Below, piece by piece: positions 50,263-58,235 of a stretch of 64,000 nt of DNA. The stretch comes from Hyphomonadaceae bacterium UBA5336. GTDB lineage: Bacteria > Pseudomonadota > Alphaproteobacteria > Caulobacterales > Hyphomonadaceae. Where the stretch lies: contig DHQO01000005.1 of NCBI GenBank assembly GCA_002408125.1, positions 124,001 to 188,000 on the forward strand, written 5' to 3'. A program made the position numbers and the translations under genes. Positions within the stretch are counted from its first letter, which is position 1, and each line of letters begins with the position of its first letter. The notes beneath the pieces were generated by a model. It was not told the DNA's origin. It worked only from the letters and a program-made list of their open reading frames with translations, and ran no database searches.

Positions 50263-52017
50263 ATGTTACGTTCTGGCATCAGATCCGTGATTCTGGCCGG
50301 TAGTGCGTGCCTTGTCCTTGCGGCCTGTGGAAGGCAACTGGCTGAAGAGGCTGAAACGCTGCCAGCTGTGCAAGCGGAGGCGGCACCTGTCGCGCGGATC
50401 GACTGGTTTGAATATACGGGCCGCGATGAGGTCTTCGAGGGCGTCACGCTCGGCGAAGACGAGTATTTCAATCCGGTCCTGACCGGCTTTTATCCCGACC
50501 CCTCGATCACCCAGGTCGGCGGCGACTATTACCTTGTAAACTCAACCTTCTGCTACTTCCCCGGCATCCCGGTCCTCCACAGCACGGACCTGGTCAACTG
50601 GACCCAGGTCGGCAATGTCATCGACCGGCCCGGCATGCTCGATTTCGATGGGCTGCGGCTCTCGCGCGGGGTCTTCGCTCCGACCATCGAGCATCATGAT
50701 GGCACCTTCTATGTCGCCAATACCTGCGTCGATTGCGGCGGCAATTTCGTCGTCACGGCGGAGGACCCGGTCGGGCCCTGGTCGGACCCGATCTGGCTGC
50801 CGGACGTGGGCGGCATCGACCCCTCGCTCTTCTTCGACGAGGACGGCAGGGTCTATGTCATCAACAATGACGCCCCGCCGGAAGGTTCGACCTATGACGG
50901 TCACCGCGCGATCTGGATGCGCGAGGTCGATCCGGAAACGCTCCAGTCGATCAGCGAGCCGATTGTCCTCATCGATGGCGGCGTGCGCCCGGAGGAACAG
51001 CCGATCTGGATCGAGGGCCCCCACATCTACAAGGTCGGTGACTGGTACTATCTCAGCGCGGCCGAAGGCGGCACGGCGATCAACCATTCCCAGGTTGTCC
51101 TGCGCGCGCGCACCGTGACCGGCCCGTATGAGCCCTATGAGGACAATCCCATCCTCACCCAGCGCCATCTCGACCCGGACCGCGAGAACCCGATCACCTC
51201 GGTCGGCCATGCCGATTTCGTCACCGACGATGCCGGCAACTGGTGGGCCACCTTTCTCGGCGTGCGGCCCTATGAGGGCGACTATTACAATACCGGGCGG
51301 GAGACCTTCCTGATGCCGGTGCGCTGGGAGGATGGCTGGCCGGTGATTGCGAAAGGGCAGGAGCAGGTGCCCTATGTCGTGAGCCCGCGTCCGGACCTGC
51401 CGGCGGGCGAGCCGGGAGCGTTCCCCATGTCGGGCAATTTCACGGTCCGCGAGGAGTTTGACGGCGAGACCCTGCCATTCCACTGGATGTCCCTGCGTGT
51501 GCCGGAGACGCAATGGTTTGCACTGGAAGAAGGCGCCCTGACGCTCGAAGCCCGGCCGGTCTCGCTCGGCTCCGGCGGGCAGCCGAGCTATCTCGGCCGG
51601 CGCCAGCAGCATCTCGACGCGCTTGCCACCATGGCGCTGGACTTCTCTCCGCAGGCTGTTGGAGACGAGGCCGGGCTCGCCGTGCTGCAGAGCGATGAGT
51701 ATTATTACCGTATCGGCGTTCACATGACTGACGCCAACGGCCCTGAAATCCAGGTGCGCGTACGCGCTGGCGCCGATGCGCCTGCAGATGGCGAGGCAAT
51801 CGCATTTGGTCCTCTGGAAGACGAGTTCGACGGCAAGGTCGAGCTACGCATCACCGCAAAGCGGGATCTCTATGATTTCGAATACCGCATACCCGGTGAC
51901 GAGTGGAAGATGATGGCCTCCGACCAGGACGGAAAGCTGCTGAGCACGGCGGTCGCGACCGGCTTTGTCGGCGTCACGTTCGGGCCATATGCCCAGCGCG
52001 CAGGGGAGGGCGGCTAG
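50263..52017 (+). CDS. GH43 beta-xylosidase/arabinofuranosidase-like lipoprotein
   Basis: 584 residues from MLRSGIRSVIL (AGGAG site 8 nt upstream). Lipobox LAAC (Cys22). The GH43 five-bladed propeller begins NPVLTGFYPDPSITQ (general base Asp79), with VGGIDPSLFFDEDG (pKa-tuning Asp) and WIEGPHIYKVGDWYYL (acid Glu). After about 400 a beta-sandwich domain follows (FDGETLPFHWMSLRVPETQW), as in xylosidases of this group. It removes xylose or arabinose from xylo-oligosaccharides. Its stop and that of the convergent halogenase share CTAG. Confidence 0.93.
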   Translation: MLRSGIRSVILAGSACLVLAACGRQLAEEAETLPAVQAEAAPVARIDWFEYTGRDEVFEGVTLGEDEYFNPVLTGFYPDPSITQVGGDYYLVNSTFCYFPGIPVLHSTDLVNWTQVGNVIDRPGMLDFDGLRLSRGVFAPTIEHHDGTFYVANTCVDCGGNFVVTAEDPVGPWSDPIWLPDVGGIDPSLFFDEDGRVYVINNDAPPEGSTYDGHRAIWMREVDPETLQSISEPIVLIDGGVRPEEQPIWIEGPHIYKVGDWYYLSAAEGGTAINHSQVVLRARTVTGPYEPYEDNPILTQRHLDPDRENPITSVGHADFVTDDAGNWWATFLGVRPYEGDYYNTGRETFLMPVRWEDGWPVIAKGQEQVPYVVSPRPDLPAGEPGAFPMSGNFTVREEFDGETLPFHWMSLRVPETQWFALEEGALTLEARPVSLGSGGQPSYLGRRQQHLDALATMALDFSPQAVGDEAGLAVLQSDEYYYRIGVHMTDANGPEIQVRVRAGADAPADGEAIAFGPLEDEFDGKVELRITAKRDLYDFEYRIPGDEWKMMASDQDGKLLSTAVATGFVGVTFGPYAQRAGEGG

Positions 52018-53537
52018 ACGCCTTCCAGGTCCGGCGCCTTGCAGTTCTGTTCGATGAAATCGGCATGCAGGGGCATATGGTCGGCCGAGGTCGCGATCAC
52101 CGAGCGGATATTGGCAATGCGCTCGGCGGTTTCCTGCGGCGACTGCACCTCGGCGACGGGGTCGTACATGCGCGGACGCAGGCGCTGGCCGATCATGACC
52201 GAGAACCAGCTTGTGTCGTTGAACAGCTCTTCGTTTTCCCGGAAGATCCGGCCATAGCTTTCAAACAGGGCGATCTTGTCGGCGAGATAGTCCGGGATCT
52301 CCATATTCTTCACATAGCGCCAGAACTCGGAATCCTCGCGCTCGGTGGCATGGTAGTGCAGGATGATGAAGTCGCGGATACGCTCGAACTCGAAGGTCGT
52401 GACGCGATTGTAGCGATCGATATTGACCTGGCTGAAATCCCGGTCCGGGAACATCTGCAACAGCTTGGCGATGCCCGACTGGATGAGGTGGATACTGGTG
52501 GATTCCAGCGGTTCCAGGAAGCCCGCCGAGAGGCCCAGCGCGACGCAGTTCTTCTTCCAGAAGCTCTTCCGGTGCCCCGTCAGGAAGCGCAGGTAACGCG
52601 GCTCTGCCGTGGGCGCGGCATCCAGATTGTTCATCAGGATGTCCTGGGCGGCTTCCACCGAGGTGAAATGCGAGGAGAAGACATGCCCGTTGCCGGTGCG
52701 GTGCTGCAGCGGGATGCGCCACTGCCAGCCGGCATCGCGCGCGATGGAGCGGGTATAGGGGATCAGCGGATCAACCCGCCCGCACGGCACGGCAATCGCC
52801 CGGTCGGCCGGCAGCCAGTGCGACCAGTCATGGTAGCCGGCCTGCAGCGCGCCCTCTATCAGCAGGCCCCGGAAGCCGGTGCAGTCGATGAAGAGGTCGG
52901 CCTCCAGCTCGCGGTCATCCTCCAGCGTGACCGAGCGGATAAAGCCGTCCTCGGGCCGCTGGTTGACCGACACCACCATGCCCTCATGGCGGGCCACACC
53001 GCGGGATTCGGCCTCCTCGCGCAGGAATTTCGCATAGAGCGTCGCGTCGAAATGGAAGGCATAGGCGATCTTCGAGAGCGGAGAATTGCCAGCATTTACA
53101 GGCCGCATGAACCTGGCCTGGCGCGCCGCGACCGCCTGCAGGGAATACTGCTCGGGCGTGTCGACGGTGTAATCCTCGCCATGGTGCTTCAGGAAGAAGG
53201 CGTGAAAGGAGACCCCGTCCATATCGAGGCCATAGGGCCCGAAGGGGTGGATGTATTTGTCGCCGATCCGGCCCCAGTTCTCGAATTCGATGCCGAGCTT
53301 GAAGGTCGCCTTGGTGCGGCGAATGAAGTCGTTCTCATCGATGCCGAGCGTGCGGTTGAACGTGCCGATCTGCGGAATGGTCGCCTCGCCGACGCCGACC
53401 GTGCCGATCGTTTCCGACTCCACCAGTTCGATGTCGCAATAATTGTTCTTCAACAGCTTCGACAGCGTGGCCGCCGCCATCCAGCCGGCGGTCCCGCCGC
53501 CGACAATGAGCACTTTGCGAATTCTACGATCGGACAT
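52014..53537 (-). CDS. flavin-dependent halogenase homologue (PrnA-type), copy 4
   Basis: 507 residues from MSDRRIRKVLIVGGGTAGWM; a TTG 36 nt earlier is less likely. FAD-binding GGGTAG (13-18), active-site Lys80 (TKATFKLGIEFENWG), GWQWRIP signature, and EPLESTSIHLIQ with the Glu that pairs with the Lys in PrnA. So the halogenation machinery is intact. The substrate is unlikely to be free tryptophan given the sugar context. Last of four tandem homologues, 14 nt after copy 3. Confidence 0.9.
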   Translation of the reverse strand: MSDRRIRKVLIVGGGTAGWMAAATLSKLLKNNYCDIELVESETIGTVGVGEATIPQIGTFNRTLGIDENDFIRRTKATFKLGIEFENWGRIGDKYIHPFGPYGLDMDGVSFHAFFLKHHGEDYTVDTPEQYSLQAVAARQARFMRPVNAGNSPLSKIAYAFHFDATLYAKFLREEAESRGVARHEGMVVSVNQRPEDGFIRSVTLEDDRELEADLFIDCTGFRGLLIEGALQAGYHDWSHWLPADRAIAVPCGRVDPLIPYTRSIARDAGWQWRIPLQHRTGNGHVFSSHFTSVEAAQDILMNNLDAAPTAEPRYLRFLTGHRKSFWKKNCVALGLSAGFLEPLESTSIHLIQSGIAKLLQMFPDRDFSQVNIDRYNRVTTFEFERIRDFIILHYHATEREDSEFWRYVKNMEIPDYLADKIALFESYGRIFRENEELFNDTSWFSVMIGQRLRPRMYDPVAEVQSPQETAERIANIRSVIATSADHMPLHADFIEQNCKAPDLEGV

Positions 53538-53551
53538 GTCGTAACTTTCAA

Positions 53552-55063
53552 TCAAACGGGCGGGGCGGGGCAATAGCGGGTGATGTAATCCTGGTGGCTG
53601 GGCATGCCTTCGGCGGTCTTCTGGATCGCCTGATAGATCTGGCGCATGTCGCCCAGGACGGCGGCCAGGTCCATGGTGTCGACCAGCGGGTCCCAGGTGC
53701 GTGGGATAATGCCCTGGCCGAGCAGGACCGAGAGCCAGTTCGCCTCGCCGAACAGCTCGTCCTGGAAGCGGAAGATCCGGCCCTTGGAGCGGAAGAGTGC
53801 GATCTTCTCTTCCAGCGAGGCCGGCAGGCCCATATTGCGGACATAGTCCCAGAAGGCCCCTTCGCGCTGATTGGCGGTGTAGTGCAGGATCAGAAAGTCG
53901 CGGATCTGCTCGAACTGGATGCCTGTGAGGCGATTGTATTCGTCGCGTTCGGTGGGGTTGAAGCTCATATCCGGCATCAGGGCGATGAGCTTGGAAATCC
54001 CGGCCTGGATGAGGTGGATGCTCGTCGATTCCAGCGGTTCCATGAAACCGCCCGACAGGCCGATGGCAACACAGTTCCTGTTCCAGAATTTCTTGCGCCG
54101 GCCGGTGGTGAAGCGGAGATAACGTGGTTCGTCGGTGGCCGAGGCATCGAGCCCCGCCATCAGCGTGTCCTGCGCCGTCTGGTCATCGACAAAGCTGTTG
54201 CAATAGACATGGCCATGGCTGGTGCGGTGCTGGAGCGGGATGCGCCATTGCCAGCCGGCGTCTCGCGCCGTGGCGCGGGTATAGGGGGGCAGCGCGGCCA
54301 CCCGCTCGCTCGGCGCGACAACCGCGCTGTTGCTCGGCAGCCAGTGCGACCAGTCCTCAAAGCCGGTCTTCAGCGCGCCCTCGATCAGCAGGCCGCGAAA
54401 GCCGGTGCAGTCCACGAAGAGATCGGCCTCGATCACTTCCCCGCTCTCCAGCCGGACACTCTCGATGAAGCCGTCCTCGCTGCGCAGGGCGACATCCACC
54501 ACCTTGCCTTCGCTCCTCACCACACCGCGCGCCTCGGCCAGGCGGCGCAGATAGGCGGCATAGAGCGTGGCGTCGAAATGATAGGCGTAGGACAGTGTAG
54601 AGAGCACGCTGCGCGGATCATTGCCGGGCTTGAGGAACTTGTTCGACCAGGCTGCCACCGCCGGCAGGCAGAACTGGTCGATATAAGGCAGCTTCTGGGA
54701 CTCGCGGTATTTCAGCCAGAACTGATAGAATTTCACCGCATTGATATCGAGGCCGTACTCGCCGAACGGGTGGATATAGGCCTCGCCGGGCTGCAGCCAA
54801 CCATCGAACACGATGCCAAGCTTGATGGTGGCCTGGGTTTTCGCGAGGAAGTCGTTCTCCTCGATCCCGAGGATCTGGTTGAAGCCCACGATGGGCGGGA
54901 TCGTCGCCTCGCCGATACCGACCGTGGCAATGGCATCGGACTCTACAAGGCGGATCTTCGTGTGGCCATTCTGCGCCAGGCGCGAGAGGGCCGCCGCCGT
55001 CATCCAGCCGGCCGTGCCTCCGCCCACGATCAGGATCGTTCCAAGGGTCTGGTCAGACAGCAT
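53552..55063 (-). CDS. flavin-dependent halogenase homologue (PrnA-type), copy 3
   Basis: 503 residues from MLSDQTLGTILIVGGGTAGWM with a GGAGA site. FAD loop GGGTAG (14-19), Lys81 in TQATIKLGIVFDGW, GWQWRIPLQHR and MEPLESTSIHLIQ are all kept. The start overlaps the end of copy 2 by 11 nt. It shares the general sequence of copies 1 and 4 but is clearly diverged, so the set is not a recent tandem duplication. Substrate unknown. Confidence 0.9.
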   Translation of the reverse strand: MLSDQTLGTILIVGGGTAGWMTAAALSRLAQNGHTKIRLVESDAIATVGIGEATIPPIVGFNQILGIEENDFLAKTQATIKLGIVFDGWLQPGEAYIHPFGEYGLDINAVKFYQFWLKYRESQKLPYIDQFCLPAVAAWSNKFLKPGNDPRSVLSTLSYAYHFDATLYAAYLRRLAEARGVVRSEGKVVDVALRSEDGFIESVRLESGEVIEADLFVDCTGFRGLLIEGALKTGFEDWSHWLPSNSAVVAPSERVAALPPYTRATARDAGWQWRIPLQHRTSHGHVYCNSFVDDQTAQDTLMAGLDASATDEPRYLRFTTGRRKKFWNRNCVAIGLSGGFMEPLESTSIHLIQAGISKLIALMPDMSFNPTERDEYNRLTGIQFEQIRDFLILHYTANQREGAFWDYVRNMGLPASLEEKIALFRSKGRIFRFQDELFGEANWLSVLLGQGIIPRTWDPLVDTMDLAAVLGDMRQIYQAIQKTAEGMPSHQDYITRYCPAPPV

Positions 55064-56486
55064 CGGGGCCGGTCTCCTTCGCATATTCAGCCAGCATGTG
55101 CTGGATATAAGTCTGCTGGTCGGGCATGCGCTCAACGGCCTGGCGGATGCGCTTGGCAAAACGGAGATAATTGTCGCACACGGCATCCACCGATGCGGCC
55201 ATGGCGAGCGGACTGACGCATTCGGGCGTGAAGCCCAGGCCGAGCAGGCAGGCGATCCACTCACTGTCGCTGAGGATCTCGTCATCATACATGACGAGCC
55301 GCCCCCGGCTGGTGAACTGCTCGATCTTGCGGGCGAGATTATCTGAAAGATCGGGCGATGGTTTGCCCTGCGTGCGGGCACTCGCGGCCTCGAACAGAGC
55401 CTGCGCATCGCGCATATGGCCAAAAGCCGTCAGGGCCCGCCGATTATATTCGCGCGCCTCGACGCGGGCAGTTGCCGGGTCTGCCGGCAGCAGCGCGCCG
55501 AGCAAGCCGAGCTCACGGGTGAGAAGGCTGAAGGCAGGGGCATGAAGCGCCGGCAGGTCGCAGGCCGCCCGTCCGAGCGCGACACAATTGCCCCGCCAGG
55601 GCACAGCTAGATAGCCGAAATGCGCGAGGCCATCTTCGAGACAGCTGAATGTTTCGGTCACGCGGCGCGTGCGCAGGGCCAGTTCGCGGGTCCAGCGGTC
55701 CGGACTGGCGGTCACCGTGGCGAGGCTGAGATTGCCGTCACCGGTTTCCACGCTGCCGGTTTCGCGCCGATAGGGCAGGGCCTGGATCCCCGTCCAGCCC
55801 GCCGCACCGGTGAGCCCGCGTGCTGTGCCAGTGCAGTCGAGATAGAAATCAACCTCAGCAGATTGCTCACCATCGAGCAGGAGATGCCGGATGCGCCCAT
55901 CGCTCCACGCCGTGCCCATCACCTTTGTCGAGAACTGCGTCACGCCAGCCGCCAACGCGCGGTGTTTCGCAAGGTCGCGAAGCTTCGCGGCATCAATGGC
56001 AATGCGGTAGTCGAAAGCAGATTCCAGGGCGCGCGGGTTCGCAGCCGGATGGATGAACTTGCCGGCCAGTGCCATGCTCGTGGCCAGCGAGAAGGTGCCA
56101 TAGGACGGCGCCTGGCCGGCTGCTCGCATCTGCTGGTAATAGTGATGGAAAGCCGCGCCATTGGCCGGGGCACCGAACGTGCCAAGCGCCTGATGGAACA
56201 CGGCGGCCTCGCCTGTCCAGCCGGCATGACGCGTGGCGAGCAGGAAAGTCCCATCGCACTCGGAGACAAGATCGGCCTCGGTCAGGCCAAGCTGCGCCAT
56301 AAGCTTGCGAAACTCCGGCCGGGCAATGACGACCGGGTCGGCGATCGGGCTGTCCTCGCCATGATAGGGCGCCACCGCGACGGCAAGCTCCGGGCGCCAG
56401 CGGCTGAACGCGAGCGCACCCATCCAGGCCGCCAGGCTGTCGCCGGCTACCAGGATATTCGCGCGCAGGGGCTCCGGCATGCTCAT
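55053..56486 (-). CDS. degenerate halogenase-like flavoprotein, copy 2
   Basis: 477 residues. Overall alignable to the other three (DFYLDCTGTARGLTGAAGW, LSDSEWIACLLGLGFTPE, MPDQQTYIQHMLAEY) but the FAD loop is VAGDSLAAWM in place of GGGTAGWM. The catalytic Lys is gone (TFLLATRHAGW), there is no GWxWxIP, and the ESTS Glu is missing. The frame is intact and 4-nt coupled to copy 1, so it is maintained. Most likely a non-catalytic partner of the other copies. Similar degenerate partners occur in TonB-receptor clusters, as far as I know, without an assigned role. Confidence 0.85.
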   Translation of the reverse strand: MSMPEPLRANILVAGDSLAAWMGALAFSRWRPELAVAVAPYHGEDSPIADPVVIARPEFRKLMAQLGLTEADLVSECDGTFLLATRHAGWTGEAAVFHQALGTFGAPANGAAFHHYYQQMRAAGQAPSYGTFSLATSMALAGKFIHPAANPRALESAFDYRIAIDAAKLRDLAKHRALAAGVTQFSTKVMGTAWSDGRIRHLLLDGEQSAEVDFYLDCTGTARGLTGAAGWTGIQALPYRRETGSVETGDGNLSLATVTASPDRWTRELALRTRRVTETFSCLEDGLAHFGYLAVPWRGNCVALGRAACDLPALHAPAFSLLTRELGLLGALLPADPATARVEAREYNRRALTAFGHMRDAQALFEAASARTQGKPSPDLSDNLARKIEQFTSRGRLVMYDDEILSDSEWIACLLGLGFTPECVSPLAMAASVDAVCDNYLRFAKRIRQAVERMPDQQTYIQHMLAEYAKETGPDAV

Positions 56487-58006
56487 CCCGACAGGCTCCG
56501 TTCGGGGGAGGGGCAGTAGCCGGCGATCACCTGGTCATGGCTCTGCTGGGCGTCCACGCAGCTGGAAATGTCACCCTTCATGCCGGCAAAGCGCGCGAGC
56601 ACATCTTCACCGAGGCCTGCAACGCGCGGGTCGATGCGCCTGGGCATCATGCGCTGGCCGAGATAGACCGCGATCCAGCTGGGATGCAGGAAGAGCCCGT
56701 CCTTGTAGGTCGCCACCACGCCGCGCTCGCGGAAGAGCTCCATCTTGTAGGCCAGGCTGTCAGGAATGGGCATGGTACGTACATGGTTCCAGAACTCGGA
56801 ATCCTCGCGCTCTGTGGCGTGATAGTGCAGCACCAGAAAGTCGCGCACGCGCTCATATTCCAGGTCCATCACCCGGTTGAATTCCTCGACATCGCGTGCA
56901 TCCACCGCTCCGGTGGGGAACCCGTCCACGAGTGCCGTGATCGCGGCCTGGATGAGATAGATACTGGTGGATTCCAGCGGCTCCAGGAAACCGCTTGAGA
57001 GCCCGACCGCCACGCAATTACGGATCCATTGCCGGTCGCGCTGGCCGGCCTTGAACTTCAGGAGCCGCGGCTCTCCGCGTGGCGCGCCTTCCAGCGACCC
57101 CATGAGGATACCGGCCGCCTCATCATCGGACATGAAGTGTGAGCAGAAGACATGTCCGTTGCCGATCCTGTGCTGCAGCGGGATACGCCATTGCCACCCG
57201 GCAGTGCGCGCCGTGGCGCGGGTATAGGCGACCGAAGGCTCGACACTTTCACACGCCACCGCAAAGGCACGGTCGCAGGGCAGGACATTCGACCAGTCGA
57301 GGAACTGTGCCCCCATCTGCTCGCCGATCAGCAGCGCGCGAAACCCCGTACAGTCGATGAAGAGATCGCCTTCCAGCAGCGCGCCGGATTCCAGTTTGAG
57401 ATGGGCGATGTCGCCGGTCTCGCCGGTGCGGCCGACATCCACGATCCGCCCCTCGATGCGCGACACGCCCCGAGCTTCGGAAAATCGGCGCAGGAATTGG
57501 GCGTAACGCCCGGCATCGAGCTGGTAGGCATAAGAATAGGTGGAGAGAAGATCGTCCGTGTCTGCGGCGGGGAAGGCAAAGCGCCCGCGTTCCGACATCA
57601 CGACCGGAACCGACCAGTCATCAATCCGGCGGGCGCGGCCCTGCGCGTGGAGATGCTGCCAGATATGGTGGAAGGCGATGCCGTCGTGGTCTTCGCCATA
57701 ATCGCCGAAGGGGTGGATATACGCGTCGCCGATCCGGCCCCAGTCGCGGAACTCGATCCCGAGCTTGAAGGTCGCGTGGGTGAAGGCCATCAGTTCGCGC
57801 TCATCGAGGCCGAGGCTCTGATTGAAGAAGCGCATATGGGGCAGGGTGGCCTCGCCGACGCCGACCGTGCCGATCTGCTTTGATTCCACCAAAATGATGT
57901 CGAGCCCCAGCGGTCTGATCAGGCGCGAGAGGCCCGCCGCCGTCATCCAGCCGGCCGTTCCGCCACCCGCGATTATGATTCGCTTCAGTCGGCCGTCTTT
58001 CATCAT
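56483..58006 (-). CDS. flavin-dependent halogenase homologue (PrnA-type), copy 1
   Basis: 507 residues from MMKDGRLKRIIIAGGGTAGWM. FAD loop GGGTAG (14-19), Lys81 (THATFKLGIEFRDWG), GWQWRIP (270-276) and Glu345 in EPLESTSIYLIQ are present. First gene of the halogenase operon, divergent from the TonB receptor gene with a shared 229-nt promoter region that holds a XylR operator. Flavin reductase, which such enzymes need, is not encoded in the window. Confidence 0.9.
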   Translation of the reverse strand: MMKDGRLKRIIIAGGGTAGWMTAAGLSRLIRPLGLDIILVESKQIGTVGVGEATLPHMRFFNQSLGLDERELMAFTHATFKLGIEFRDWGRIGDAYIHPFGDYGEDHDGIAFHHIWQHLHAQGRARRIDDWSVPVVMSERGRFAFPAADTDDLLSTYSYAYQLDAGRYAQFLRRFSEARGVSRIEGRIVDVGRTGETGDIAHLKLESGALLEGDLFIDCTGFRALLIGEQMGAQFLDWSNVLPCDRAFAVACESVEPSVAYTRATARTAGWQWRIPLQHRIGNGHVFCSHFMSDDEAAGILMGSLEGAPRGEPRLLKFKAGQRDRQWIRNCVAVGLSSGFLEPLESTSIYLIQAAITALVDGFPTGAVDARDVEEFNRVMDLEYERVRDFLVLHYHATEREDSEFWNHVRTMPIPDSLAYKMELFRERGVVATYKDGLFLHPSWIAVYLGQRMMPRRIDPRVAGLGEDVLARFAGMKGDISSCVDAQQSHDQVIAGYCPSPERSLSG

Positions 58007-58131
58007 GACGCTGACGATTTCCTCCCGGTTTGCCCGCCATCCCGGACTGGTCGGCGCGGCTTATGTCCTTATGGCGGACAGTATTTATGACACACTCTTC
58101 CCTTTCCGGCGCGCGGGTTCAAGATTGAACT

Positions 58132-58145
58132 TGATAGCGCAAACA
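58132..58145. promoter_or_regulatory. XylR operator between halogenase operon and TonB receptor gene
   Basis: TGATAGCGCAAACA: left half identical to the other copies, right half with two changes. It sits in the 229-nt divergent promoter region and would link both units to xylan induction. Confidence 0.6.
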
Positions 58146-58235
58146 TTTTGTGTTGTCGTCTTGTCATGTGCCCGTCACGAGGCACCGCGAACAACCCGCG
58201 ACAAGAATGGCTAATGGGTAGGGAGGCCCACACTG

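Noticed and set aside
42678..54000. Long open frames antisense to real genes, for example 42678-44054 opposite xylA, 51903-53576 and 53594-55216 opposite halogenases
   Set aside because: They mirror the codon pattern of high-GC coding genes, lack ribosome sites and recognisable domains, and the sense frames have full family motifs.
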